Assembly (NCBI RefSeq): GCF_013294025.1
Contig: NZ_JABSNL010000007.1
Coordinates: 62,001 to 126,000, forward strand
From: Flavobacterium aeripolare
GTDB taxonomy: Bacteria > Bacteroidota > Bacteroidia > Flavobacteriales > Flavobacteriaceae
Direction of reading: 5' to 3'
DNA: 64,000 nucleotides
Shown one piece after another: positions 52,235 through 59,704 of the stretch. The notes below the pieces were generated by a model. It saw only the letters and a program-made list of their open reading frames with translations, was not told the DNA's origin and ran no database searches. The translations under genes and the position numbers were made by a program. Within the stretch, counting starts at the first letter, position 1; each line of letters begins with the position of its first letter.

Positions 52235-55200
52235 TTACTGTTCTCCAGCTAGTTTTTTCATTAATTCTAATGCTAATCTAGTAGTTTTTGCATTTTCAAA
52301 AGTGATCAATAAACGCAAACCATTTGGCGTTTGTTTCTCTTTCATTTTACATATATCAGTGTGTTTTTGAACAAACACAAGTACTGCTTTAAAACGATTC
52401 GATTGATAGTACGATGACTGTTGATCTGATACAAAGTAGCAAACCATCTTCCCTTTTTTCATCACTAATTTCTCAATTCCAATAGCGGCAGCTAACCATT
52501 TAATACGTATGCTATTCATTAAGGCAATAGCACGTGGTGGCATAGGACCAAAACGGTCTATTAGTTTTTTCTGGAAAATCTCTAAATCTGCTTCATTTTT
52601 AATGGTTCCTAATTCATTGTATAAATTAAGACGCTCACTAATGTTATTGATGTACTCATCAGAGAATAACAATTCAAAATCAGTATCTATCTGCAAGTCT
52701 TTTACATATTCCTTAGTTTCGATATCGTTCTCAACAGGATACAAGTCTTTAAATTCGTTTTCTTTTAATTCCTCAATGGCCTCGTTCATAATTTTTTGAT
52801 AGGTATCAAAACCAATCTCATTTATAAAACCAGATTGCTCTCCACCAAGTAAATCTCCAGCACCACGTATCTCAAGATCCTTCATAGCGATGTTAAAACC
52901 ACTACCCAATTCACTAAATTGCTCTAGCGCCTGAATACGTTTTCTGGCATCATCAGTCATGGCAGAATAGGGCGGACAAATAAAATAACAAAACGCTTTT
53001 TTATTACTACGTCCTACACGACCACGCATTTGGTGCAAATCAGACAATCCAAAATTATTTGCATTGTTGATAAATATGGTATTTGCGTTAGGAACATCTA
53101 AGCCGCTTTCAATAATTGTTGTCGCTACCAGAACATCGAATTCTCCGTTCATGAAAGCCAACATCAATTCTTCTAATTTCTTACCATCCATTTGACCGTG
53201 ACCAATACCTACTCTGGCATGCGGTACTAAACGCTGAATCATCCCGGCTACTTCCTTGATGTTTTCGATTCGATTATTGATGAAAAAGACCTGTCCGTTA
53301 CGCTGGATTTCATAAGAAATAGCATCTCTAATCATCTCCTCGCTAAAACCTACTACGTTAGTTTCAATAGGATAACGATTAGGCGGAGGAGTAGTAATCA
53401 CAGATAAATCGCGCGCAGCCATTAACGAGAATTGTAACGTTCTAGGTATAGGTGTTGCCGTTAGCGTTAGTGTATCCACATTTGCAGCTATTGTTTTCAG
53501 CTTGTCTTTTACGTTTACACCAAATTTTTGCTCCTCATCAACAATCAATAAACCTAAATCTTTAAAAACGACATTTTTATTCACTAATTGATGCGTTCCT
53601 ATTACAATATCTAGTTTACCTTCGGCTAACAATTTTAGGGTTTCAGCTTTTTGCTTGGCGGTTCTAAAACGATTTAAATACCCAATAGAAACTGGCATGT
53701 CTTTTAAACGCTCGGTAAAAGTGCGATAATGCTGGTAAGCAAGAATAGTTGTGGGTACGAGCACCGCTACCTGTTTACTATTGTCGACTGCTTTAAATGC
53801 AGCACGAATAGCCACCTCTGTTTTACCAAAACCTACATCGCCACAAACTAAGCGATCCATAGGGCGATCGCTCTCCATATCTGCTTTTACCTCAGCGGTA
53901 GACTTAGTTTGATCTGGCGTGTCTTCATAAATAAACGAACTCTCTAATTCATTTTGCAAGTAACTATCTGGAGCAAATTGAAACCCTTTATCTAACCTTC
54001 TTTTAGCATAAAGCTGGATTAAATTAAAGGCAACATTCTTAACTCGAGCTTTGGTTTTTTGCTTAAGCGTTTTCCAAGCACTTGACCCTACTTTATATAT
54101 TTTAGGTGGCGTACCGTCTTTACCCGTATATTTTGAAATTTTATGAAGCGAGTGAATACTCACATACACAATATCATTATCGGCGTAAACTAATTTTATC
54201 GCCTCTTGTGTTTTACCTTCAACATCTATTTTTTGTAAACCACCAAAACGTCCAATTCCGTGATCAATATGCGTTACATAATCTCCTACTGAAAGTGTCG
54301 TCAACTCTTTAAGCGTAATATTTTGCTTTTTAGAATAGCCGTTTTTAATATTGAACTTGTGGTATCGTTCAAAAATTTGGTGATCAGTATAACACGCAAT
54401 TTGGTTTTCTTCATCTATAAAACCTTGATAAATTGGCAGAACAATACTGCTGTACTGTTTACTAATATTCTCGGAATTTGCTTCATCAAGATTGTCAAAA
54501 ATTACTTGAAACCTTTTTACCTGCGCATCATTTGAACAAAACAAAAAATTCTTGTATCCGTTAAAGTGATTTTCGCTCAAATTGCTCAATAACAATTCAA
54601 ATTGCTTATTGAAAGAAGGCTGTGGTTTTATATAAAACTCAAAAGTTTTTGTAGTTTTAAAAATCGCTTTAGAACCAAATTCTACAATAGAAAAAGCTAC
54701 AGCTCGTTTTATAAATGACGCTTGATTCAAAAACAATTGCTCCGGTGTGGCGTGTTTAATATCTTTAGATAATTTCTCAAAAGCTTCTTCTGCTCTTGCA
54801 AAATGTTTGTCTAATTGTCCGAATAAATCTTCTGTGTTTTGAATAAAAATTACCGTTTTATTCGAAATATAATCTAGAAAACTTTCGCGATTTTCTTGAA
54901 AGATCTTATTTTCCACATTTGGAATAATAGTAATCTTTTTCATGGGATCGATTGAAAGCTGCGTCGCCACATCAAAGCTACGGATACTCTCTACTTCGTT
55001 ACCAAAAAATTCTATTCGATACGGATTATCATTCGAAAAAGAGAAAACATCTACAATTCCTCCTCTAACAGAAAATTCTCCTGGCTCAGTGATAAAATCA
55101 ACTCTTTTAAATTCATATTCGAATAAAACTTCGTTAATAAAATCAATAGAAATTTTATCACCCGCACTCACTTTCAAAGTGTTTTTCTCTAAATCCTTTC

Positions 55201-55606
55201 TAGTGACTACTTTTTCAAATAGCGCCTCAGGATAGGTAACAATTACCGCAGGTTTTTTGCGTGAATTGATGCGATTGAGTACCTCAGCACGCAATAAAAC
55301 GTTAGCGTTATCGGTTTCCTCAATTTGGTAGGGTCTGCGATACGACCCAGGATAAAAGAGTACATCTTTATCCCCTACTAATTGTTCTAAATCATTCAAG
55401 TAATACGCAGCTTCTTCCTTATTGTTAAGCACTATTAAAAACGGATTCTCAGTTTTAGTAAACAGTGCATTTAATACAAAAGAAGTAGCCGAACCTAGCA
55501 ATCCGCTAAGCTGTATTTTTACGCCCTCAGTTTCATTTAACTGTGCTGCAATTTGCTGCAGCTTAGGCGATTTATCGTAGATAGTATTTAAAATTTTCTT
55601 ACTCAA
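52235..55606 (-). CDS. mfd: Transcription-repair coupling factor
   Basis: A 1,123-residue ATP-dependent DNA translocase that removes RNA polymerase stalled at lesions and recruits UvrA. In order: a UvrB-like N-terminal module (about 1-330), the CarD-like RNA-polymerase-interaction domain (VGDYVTHIDHGIGRFGG, about 437-500), helicase domains with Walker A GDVGFGKTEVAIRAAF, Walker B LIVDEEQKFGV, motif III TATPIPRTLQFS and motif VI QMRGRVGRS, and the C-terminal TRCF domain. Full length. The next gene overlaps its start by 8 bases. Confidence 0.97.
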   Translation of the reverse strand: MSKKILNTIYDKSPKLQQIAAQLNETEGVKIQLSGLLGSATSFVLNALFTKTENPFLIVLNNKEEAAYYLNDLEQLVGDKDVLFYPGSYRRPYQIEETDNANVLLRAEVLNRINSRKKPAVIVTYPEALFEKVVTRKDLEKNTLKVSAGDKISIDFINEVLFEYEFKRVDFITEPGEFSVRGGIVDVFSFSNDNPYRIEFFGNEVESIRSFDVATQLSIDPMKKITIIPNVENKIFQENRESFLDYISNKTVIFIQNTEDLFGQLDKHFARAEEAFEKLSKDIKHATPEQLFLNQASFIKRAVAFSIVEFGSKAIFKTTKTFEFYIKPQPSFNKQFELLLSNLSENHFNGYKNFLFCSNDAQVKRFQVIFDNLDEANSENISKQYSSIVLPIYQGFIDEENQIACYTDHQIFERYHKFNIKNGYSKKQNITLKELTTLSVGDYVTHIDHGIGRFGGLQKIDVEGKTQEAIKLVYADNDIVYVSIHSLHKISKYTGKDGTPPKIYKVGSSAWKTLKQKTKARVKNVAFNLIQLYAKRRLDKGFQFAPDSYLQNELESSFIYEDTPDQTKSTAEVKADMESDRPMDRLVCGDVGFGKTEVAIRAAFKAVDNSKQVAVLVPTTILAYQHYRTFTERLKDMPVSIGYLNRFRTAKQKAETLKLLAEGKLDIVIGTHQLVNKNVVFKDLGLLIVDEEQKFGVNVKDKLKTIAANVDTLTLTATPIPRTLQFSLMAARDLSVITTPPPNRYPIETNVVGFSEEMIRDAISYEIQRNGQVFFINNRIENIKEVAGMIQRLVPHARVGIGHGQMDGKKLEELMLAFMNGEFDVLVATTIIESGLDVPNANTIFINNANNFGLSDLHQMRGRVGRSNKKAFCYFICPPYSAMTDDARKRIQALEQFSELGSGFNIAMKDLEIRGAGDLLGGEQSGFINEIGFDTYQKIMNEAIEELKENEFKDLYPVENDIETKEYVKDLQIDTDFELLFSDEYINNISERLNLYNELGTIKNEADLEIFQKKLIDRFGPMPPRAIALMNSIRIKWLAAAIGIEKLVMKKGKMVCYFVSDQQSSYYQSNRFKAVLVFVQKHTDICKMKEKQTPNGLRLLITFENAKTTRLALELMKKLAGEQ

Positions 55607-56201
55607 CTCTAGGTAAATTAGGATCTATGGGTTCGTTAGGAATGGCGCGAGAGCCATCCATCATTTTCTTGAGCTCTGCCTCGCCTTCTTCAACTGGAAT
55701 GTTGCTTGTTACTTCAATTTTATCCAATTGTCGTTGCAGGGAAGCCAACTCATTATTAATTTCAGCAATTATTTTAGTCAGTTTATCCACAGGAATAGCA
55801 TCTAAGTGAATGTATAAATCCAGTAATCTCACTTTTGTAGTCATTGTAGCAATGCGGCTTTTAACTTGTGGTAAGTTGAATTTTTCTGGAATATTATCAT
55901 TCATTGCCGCCGCCTTTTTTGAAATAGCTGTCGCTTTTTGTTGAAAAGCTCCTATTGTCTTTTTAGGCTTTAAGCGCAGTTCATTCAACAAGCTGCGAAA
56001 TTCAGACCAGTCAGAAGCTAAATTCTCTGATGTTTCATTTATTGGTTCGTCATAGAAATCCCAAGCCTTACTAACTTTTTCAAATACGAGTTCGTTTTTT
56101 TTCTGCTGTTTTTCATTTTCAAGACGTCTTTTTTCACTGTCGTCCTTACAAGATGCTAGTAAAACGATGGCTAGAAAAGTATATAATAATTTTAATTTCA
56201 T
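55599..56201 (-). CDS. Lipoprotein of unknown function, coupled to mfd
   Basis: A 200-residue protein from the ATG at 56201, with a lipoprotein signal (AIVLLASCKDD, cysteine at about residue 18). The mature part is charged and mostly alpha-helical with coiled-coil stretches, ending in a proline-rich tail (PNEPIDPNLPRVE). I recognise no family. Its 3' end overlaps the mfd start by 8 bases, so it probably leads the mfd transcript and couples its translation, though its envelope location suggests no direct repair role. Confidence 0.78.
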   Translation of the reverse strand: MKLKLLYTFLAIVLLASCKDDSEKRRLENEKQQKKNELVFEKVSKAWDFYDEPINETSENLASDWSEFRSLLNELRLKPKKTIGAFQQKATAISKKAAAMNDNIPEKFNLPQVKSRIATMTTKVRLLDLYIHLDAIPVDKLTKIIAEINNELASLQRQLDKIEVTSNIPVEEGEAELKKMMDGSRAIPNEPIDPNLPRVE

Positions 56202-56398
56202 AGAGATTACTTTGAAGTACAAAGTTACAAAGTAATTTATAAATAAAGATTTGAAAATCTCATTTAGGATTTAATTGTATTTAGTAAACTATCATTATCA
56301 TAACTGCCAAAATCGTACTAATAGAATACTAGTTTTGAGAGTTTGCTGTAAGTATCCACAATCCTTTAGGGTGGCTTCTAAATTATTTACGAAAACGT

Positions 56399-56406
56399 TA
56401 CCTTTG
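56399..56406 (+). promoter_or_regulatory. Probable -7 box for tdh
   Basis: TACCTTTG matches TAnnTTTG and ends 20 bases before the ATG at 56427. No clear TTG is seen at about 20 bases upstream. Confidence 0.45.
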
Positions 56407-56426
56407 CTTTTTAAATTCTATTGACT

Positions 56427-57377
56427 ATGAGTACAAAAATATTAATTATAGGGGCATGCGGTCAAATAGGTACCGAGTTAACCCGCTCTCTAAGAGAAAT
56501 CCACGGAACCGATAATGTCATTGCATCAGACATCAGAAAACTGAATATTGATGTTGTAAACTCGGGTCCCTTTGAAGTAATCAACGCTTTAGACTTTAAT
56601 CAAATCGAACATTTAGTTGAAGTGCACCAAATCACAGATGTGTATTTAATGGCTGCTCTACTTTCGGCCACGGCTGAAAAAAATCCTGCTTTTGCATGGG
56701 ATCTAAATATGAATTCGCTATTCCACGTTTTAAATTTGGCGAAAGCCGGAAAAATAAAGAAGATATTCTGGCCTTCTAGTATTGCCGTTTTTGGACCTAC
56801 AACTCCTAAAGAAAATACCCAACAATACACGATCATGGAACCTTCTACAGTTTACGGAATTAGTAAACAAGCGGGAGAAAGATGGTGTGAATACTACCAT
56901 AATATTTTTGGGGTAGATGTGAGAAGCATTCGTTATCCAGGTTTAATTAGTTGGTCGTCGCCTCCTGGTGGTGGAACAACTGATTACGCTGTTGATATTT
57001 ACCACAAAGCACTTGCTGATCAATCCTATGAATGTTTCCTTTCTTCAGAGACAAAAATGCCTATGATGTATATGGATGATGCAATTGCAGCCACTATAAA
57101 AATCATGCAAGCACCAGTTGATCAAATTAAGATTCATTCGTCATACAACTTGGCTGCAATGAGTTTTACACCAACAGAGATTGCTGCCGAGATCAAAAAA
57201 CACATTCCTGAGTTTGAGATTACTTATGAACCTGACTTTCGTCAAAAAATTGCTGACAGCTGGCCTGCAAGCATAGACGATAGCAACGCCAGAGCCGACT
57301 GGGGATGGAAACACAAATTTGATCTTGAATCAATGACAGTAGATATGCTGAAAAATTTGAGCGCTAACAAGGAGTAG
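56427..57377 (+). CDS. tdh: L-threonine 3-dehydrogenase, SDR type
   Basis: A 316-residue NAD-dependent enzyme of the extended SDR family that oxidises L-threonine to 2-amino-3-ketobutyrate. Cofactor motif IIGACGQIGTEL (about 7-18), catalytic serine in WPSSIAVFG (about 118), and Y143/K147 in VYGISKQAGERW. The block YPGLISWSSPPGGGTTDYAVDIYHKAL is characteristic of the short-chain TDH described from Flavobacterium frigidimaris. The frame opens at a TTG six bases earlier, but the ATG gives the family start. A diverged copy of its last 18 codons recurs at 57730-57786. Confidence 0.93.
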   Translation: MSTKILIIGACGQIGTELTRSLREIHGTDNVIASDIRKLNIDVVNSGPFEVINALDFNQIEHLVEVHQITDVYLMAALLSATAEKNPAFAWDLNMNSLFHVLNLAKAGKIKKIFWPSSIAVFGPTTPKENTQQYTIMEPSTVYGISKQAGERWCEYYHNIFGVDVRSIRYPGLISWSSPPGGGTTDYAVDIYHKALADQSYECFLSSETKMPMMYMDDAIAATIKIMQAPVDQIKIHSSYNLAAMSFTPTEIAAEIKKHIPEFEITYEPDFRQKIADSWPASIDDSNARADWGWKHKFDLESMTVDMLKNLSANKE

Positions 57378-57424
57378 TTTACAGGCTATTTTTAGTAGCA
57401 GCTATTCTTAAATTTTACAAGATG

Positions 57425-57524
57425 TCTGGTCCCGTCATTCGCTATATTCCCAATAATAAAAACTACGGCTTAAAAAAGCCTTGTTTTTCTAAATTGGGCG
57501 ATACCGCTGCTACCGGGGCTATTA
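57425..57524. repeat. Palindromic intergenic repeat (family A, copy 2)
   Basis: About 100 bases starting GGTCCCGTCATTCGCTATAT and ending ATACCGCTGCTACCGGGGCTA. Its arms are the same as those of the element at 17631-17718, in the opposite orientation relative to the window. The centre is different and forms its own hairpin (CGGCTT with AAGCC). A small open frame starting inside it at 57422 is an artefact of the repeat. It lies 47 bases after the tdh stop, next to the recombination scar. Confidence 0.8.
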
Positions 57525-57550
57525 TAGAACATTTAGTATTTCTAATAAAT

Positions 57551-57596
57551 AAAAAAAACAGAAGATTCTTAATACAAGTATCTTCTGTTTTTTTAT
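57551..57596. terminator. Terminator between tdh and the oxidoreductase tail relic
   Basis: Stem AAAACAGAAGAT with ATCTTCTGTTTT around a 13-base loop, A- and T-rich on both sides. It would serve tdh on the plus strand and the relic gene tail on the minus strand, as in an original convergent pair. Confidence 0.78.
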
Positions 57597-57619
57597 GCTT
57601 ATCCGTATTATCAACTCTA

Positions 57620-57729
57620 CTACTTATTGTTTTCCTTAGCTATTATCGAGGCTACTAGTCGACCTGATTTCATGGCAGCATTAATAGAACCATTCATTAA
57701 ATGATCGCCGCAGCAGTATAAAGTATCCA
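57620..57729 (-). pseudogene. Relic: C-terminal end of an FAD oxidoreductase gene
   Basis: On the minus strand this reads DTLYCCGDHLMNGSINAA, then MKSGRLVASIIAKENNK and a stop. It aligns without gaps to the last 34 or so residues of the intact oxidoreductase at 61159-62406 (DILYCCGDHLMNGSINAA, then MKSGRLVADLIVKEQE). The shared core is identical and the tail has diverged. The rest of the gene is missing: the alignment stops at 57729, where a tdh tail begins on the other strand. Confidence 0.88.
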
Positions 57730-57786
57730 TTTGATCTCGAATCAATGACTAAAGACATGTTGGAAAATTTGAGTAAAAGTATTTAA
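57730..57786 (+). pseudogene. Relic: C-terminal end of a second tdh gene
   Basis: Reads FDLESMTKDMLENLSKSI then TAA, matching the end of the intact tdh (FDLESMTVDMLKNLSANKE). It is joined directly to the oxidoreductase relic with a few bases of shared sequence (ATTT) at the junction. It is followed by its own terminator. It has no start of its own and is not a gene. Confidence 0.87.
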
Positions 57787-57791
57787 AATAT

Positions 57792-57828
57792 AAAATGCCG
57801 CAAAATTTAGGTTTTGCGGCATTTTTGT
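57792..57828 (+). terminator. Terminator behind the tdh tail relic
   Basis: Stem AAATGCCGCAAAA with TTTTGCGGCATTT and a following T-run. It lies 6 bases past the relic stop, where a functional tdh terminator would be. Confidence 0.82.
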
Positions 57829-57882
57829 AAATCAAGAATAAACTTATAAATTAGTACAGGTCCACAGTGATGAGTCTGTCAA

Positions 57883-58479
57883 CTACTGCTTAATCATTAA
57901 ATACTCACCCGTATTTATACTAGCAGGTGGTGGTGCAGGATCTCCTTGTTTACGGATGGTAAATCCATCCCAAAAAATCACAACTCTTATAGCAGCAACG
58001 CCATTTACAGTTGTTTTTCGAATGTCTATACTGGCGATGTGTGGCGATTTATTATCTACAAAACCAAGCCTTAATCGTTTTTCTGTTGGGGAACAATCTG
58101 GACAGCCAAGTTGCGTGCCTATAATAATCGTATTTCCTCTTATTCTATGGTTAACAGATCCATCAGCATAATTAACGTTGATATTTGCTAATGTATTGCC
58201 TTTTTCTACACCATCTCTGATGAATTGAAACTCACCAACTACAAGGTCTTCATAGTAATAAAGATAAGATTTCAATTTTTTCTTTAATATAAATTTTAAA
58301 GATGTAGAACCGTTTTTATAAAGGTAGGTCCCGTCGTAGCCATCAAGTACGTTATTTATATCTTTGTAATAAGAGTTTTTGGGTCCGTCTCGCAGATCTG
58401 AAATATCATATATAGGAGATTGGGCTTTACAAGCGGTTAAGAAAAGAAAAAATGCGGTGTAATAAATGTATGATTTCAT
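57883..58479 (-). CDS. DUF6705-like lipoprotein
   Basis: A 198-residue protein with a short lipoprotein-type signal (FFLFLTACKAQ, cysteine at residue 17). The mature start, PIYDISDLRDGPKNSYYKDINNVLDGYDGTYLYKNGSTS, and the later GEFQFIRDGVEKGNTLANI recall the flavobacterial DUF6705 family, which is common in variable, repeat-rich loci. Function unknown. It starts 14 bases after the stop of a 5'-truncated gene on the same strand, so it was probably the second gene of a unit whose first gene is now broken. Confidence 0.68.
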   Translation of the reverse strand: MKSYIYYTAFFLFLTACKAQSPIYDISDLRDGPKNSYYKDINNVLDGYDGTYLYKNGSTSLKFILKKKLKSYLYYYEDLVVGEFQFIRDGVEKGNTLANINVNYADGSVNHRIRGNTIIIGTQLGCPDCSPTEKRLRLGFVDNKSPHIASIDIRKTTVNGVAAIRVVIFWDGFTIRKQGDPAPPPASINTGEYLMIKQ

Positions 58480-58492
58480 GATAATTTATTTA

Positions 58493-58738
58493 TTAGTTAC
58501 AAGGAGTTGGGGTTACAGTTGAATTATTTAAGGTAAGTTTATCAAAATCGTCCGAGGTTGCATCAGCTTTAAAAAGTACTAATCCAAAATCTTTGAATTG
58601 TTCCAGAAAACTTTTCTCTAAGTTTCCATTGCTCTTAGAATATTTGGTCGATTGGTCTAAATGAATTGCCTTAATTCGGGCATCCTCATCTTTAAATTTA
58701 CTGTATTTTTGACTAGTCCACTCATTATTAATCTGCGT
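58493..58738 (-). pseudogene. 5'-truncated gene, C-terminal 81 codons remain
   Basis: An open frame with coding character reads TQINNEWTSQKYSKFKDEDA at its left end and ends KLTLNNSTVTPTPCN and a stop. It has no start codon: the frame runs back into a repeat element that begins exactly at 58739. I cannot assign a family. The N-terminal part has been lost through the repeat-mediated rearrangement. Confidence 0.65.
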
Positions 58739-58792
58739 CCCAATAGCGCAGATATGTCACACAAACGATAGCGTGGAATTGCATTCCGTGCC
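58739..58792 (-). repeat. Repeat family B, single copy, at the break of the truncated gene
   Basis: On the minus strand it starts GGCACGGAATGCAATTCCAC, continues GCTATC and ends ACATATCTGCGCTATTGGG. The two ends match those of the tandem units at 59062-59268 (GGCACGGATTACAGATCCAC with GCTATC, and ACATATCCGAGCGATTGGG), in the opposite orientation. The GGAATGCAATTCC core is palindromic. Confidence 0.7.
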
Positions 58793-59061
58793 TTCAAAGC
58801 TCATCAACAATCTAAAACAAATCCAACACTACAGCGTGTAAATCATTTTCTAAGGCTGCATAATTTCTGGCAGCACTAAAATAATAATTTAATTGTTATA
58901 CAATAAGCCTGATCTGTTGTTTTGGCTTTATATTTTGCGGATATTTTTAATTTAAAAATAAAACAAAAGCTACAAGTAAAATAATCTTATAGCTTTTGTT
59001 TTATTTCTTTTTGTATTAATTTGCTTTCTTTAATACCAATTTTCATTAAAATATCCTTGGA
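58793..59061. other. Eroded intergenic sequence
   Basis: No intact gene. A 26-codon open stretch on the minus strand near 58845-58925 (YYFSAARNYAALENDLHAVV within it) has some coding look but no start, and may be a gene fragment. A strong hairpin at 58959-59003 is listed separately. Confidence 0.4.
58959..59003. terminator. Hairpin with T-run
   Basis: Stem AAAACAAAAGCTA with TAGCTTTTGTTTT and T-rich flanks. It is shaped like a terminator but has no intact gene next to it, so it may be left from a lost gene. Confidence 0.6.
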
Positions 59062-59268
59062 GAAGATTATTGCGGGCATATGGATTGCAAATCCGCGCTT
59101 TCGCACAGATGACACTTTCTTACATATCCGAGCGATTGGGGAAGATTGTTGAGGGCACGGATTACAGATCCACGCTATCTCGCATAAGAGACTTTGTTGT
59201 CTATCCTAGCGATTGGGTTGAAAATCAGCGCTATCTTACATAAAAGACTACATATCCGAGCGATTGGG
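59062..59268 (+). repeat. Repeat family B, about 2.7 tandem units
   Basis: Units at 59062-59140, 59141-59217 and 59218-59268. Each ends in (A/T)TCC-AGCGATTGGG or a close variant, and the first two start GAAGATT(A/G)TTG(C/A)GGGCA followed by a GGATTGCAAATCC- or GGATTACAGATCC-type palindrome. The third unit has lost about 27 bases at its start. Units are about 75-85% alike by eye. A single inverted copy lies at 58739-58792. Confidence 0.75.
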
Positions 59269-59323
59269 TTGTGTTACAAACGAGCCTAGTAAGTTTTCTA
59301 AAAAATGTCAAATAACAAAACAA

Positions 59324-59692
59324 TTAGTGGCATTCTATTGTTCTGAATAAATAGTCAGTATTATAATATTCTTCTTTAAATAATATTATAAAAATGTAGT
59401 GTTTTTCAGGATTATCATTCATGATTATTTGCTCCAATTGAATTCTGTTTTTAATGTTTTTCAAAATTTTATTTTTTAATTTGAAATTAGCGTTAACCGC
59501 TGTACTAAAATAGATTTTTTTCTTTCCAATCAGTATATTAAACCCAGATATTTCTTTTTTTTCGTGATGCGTCCTATAGATTACGGCATCAGATTTATAA
59601 TTGAATTCAAATACGACGGTATCCGTTGGTTTATTTTGGGAAAAAATTTGCCCAAATAAGAGGGTTAAAAATATTGCTGTTAATCTTTTCAT
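59324..59692 (-). CDS. Small secreted protein of unknown function
   Basis: A 122-residue protein with a signal peptide (residues 1-19, ending IFSQ) and a basic mature part (KIYFSTAVNANFKLKNKILK). I recognise no domain. It begins 12 bases after the stop of the HExxH lipoprotein gene, so the two form a unit. Such close pairing could mean a cofactor, an inhibitor or an immunity-like partner of the lipoprotein; this is inference. Confidence 0.68.
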   Translation of the reverse strand: MKRLTAIFLTLLFGQIFSQNKPTDTVVFEFNYKSDAVIYRTHHEKKEISGFNILIGKKKIYFSTAVNANFKLKNKILKNIKNRIQLEQIIMNDNPEKHYIFIILFKEEYYNTDYLFRTIECH

Positions 59693-59704
59693 GACCGAAA
59701 TATT

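Noticed and set aside
57422..57658. Open frame of 78 codons on the plus strand after tdh
   Set aside because: Its first 33 codons are translated from palindrome family A, it runs through a terminator hairpin and into the antisense of the oxidoreductase relic; it has no independent support as a gene.
59062..59268. Possible CRISPR array
   Set aside because: The units are contiguous, about 78 bases long and diverged, with no unique spacers and no cas genes nearby.
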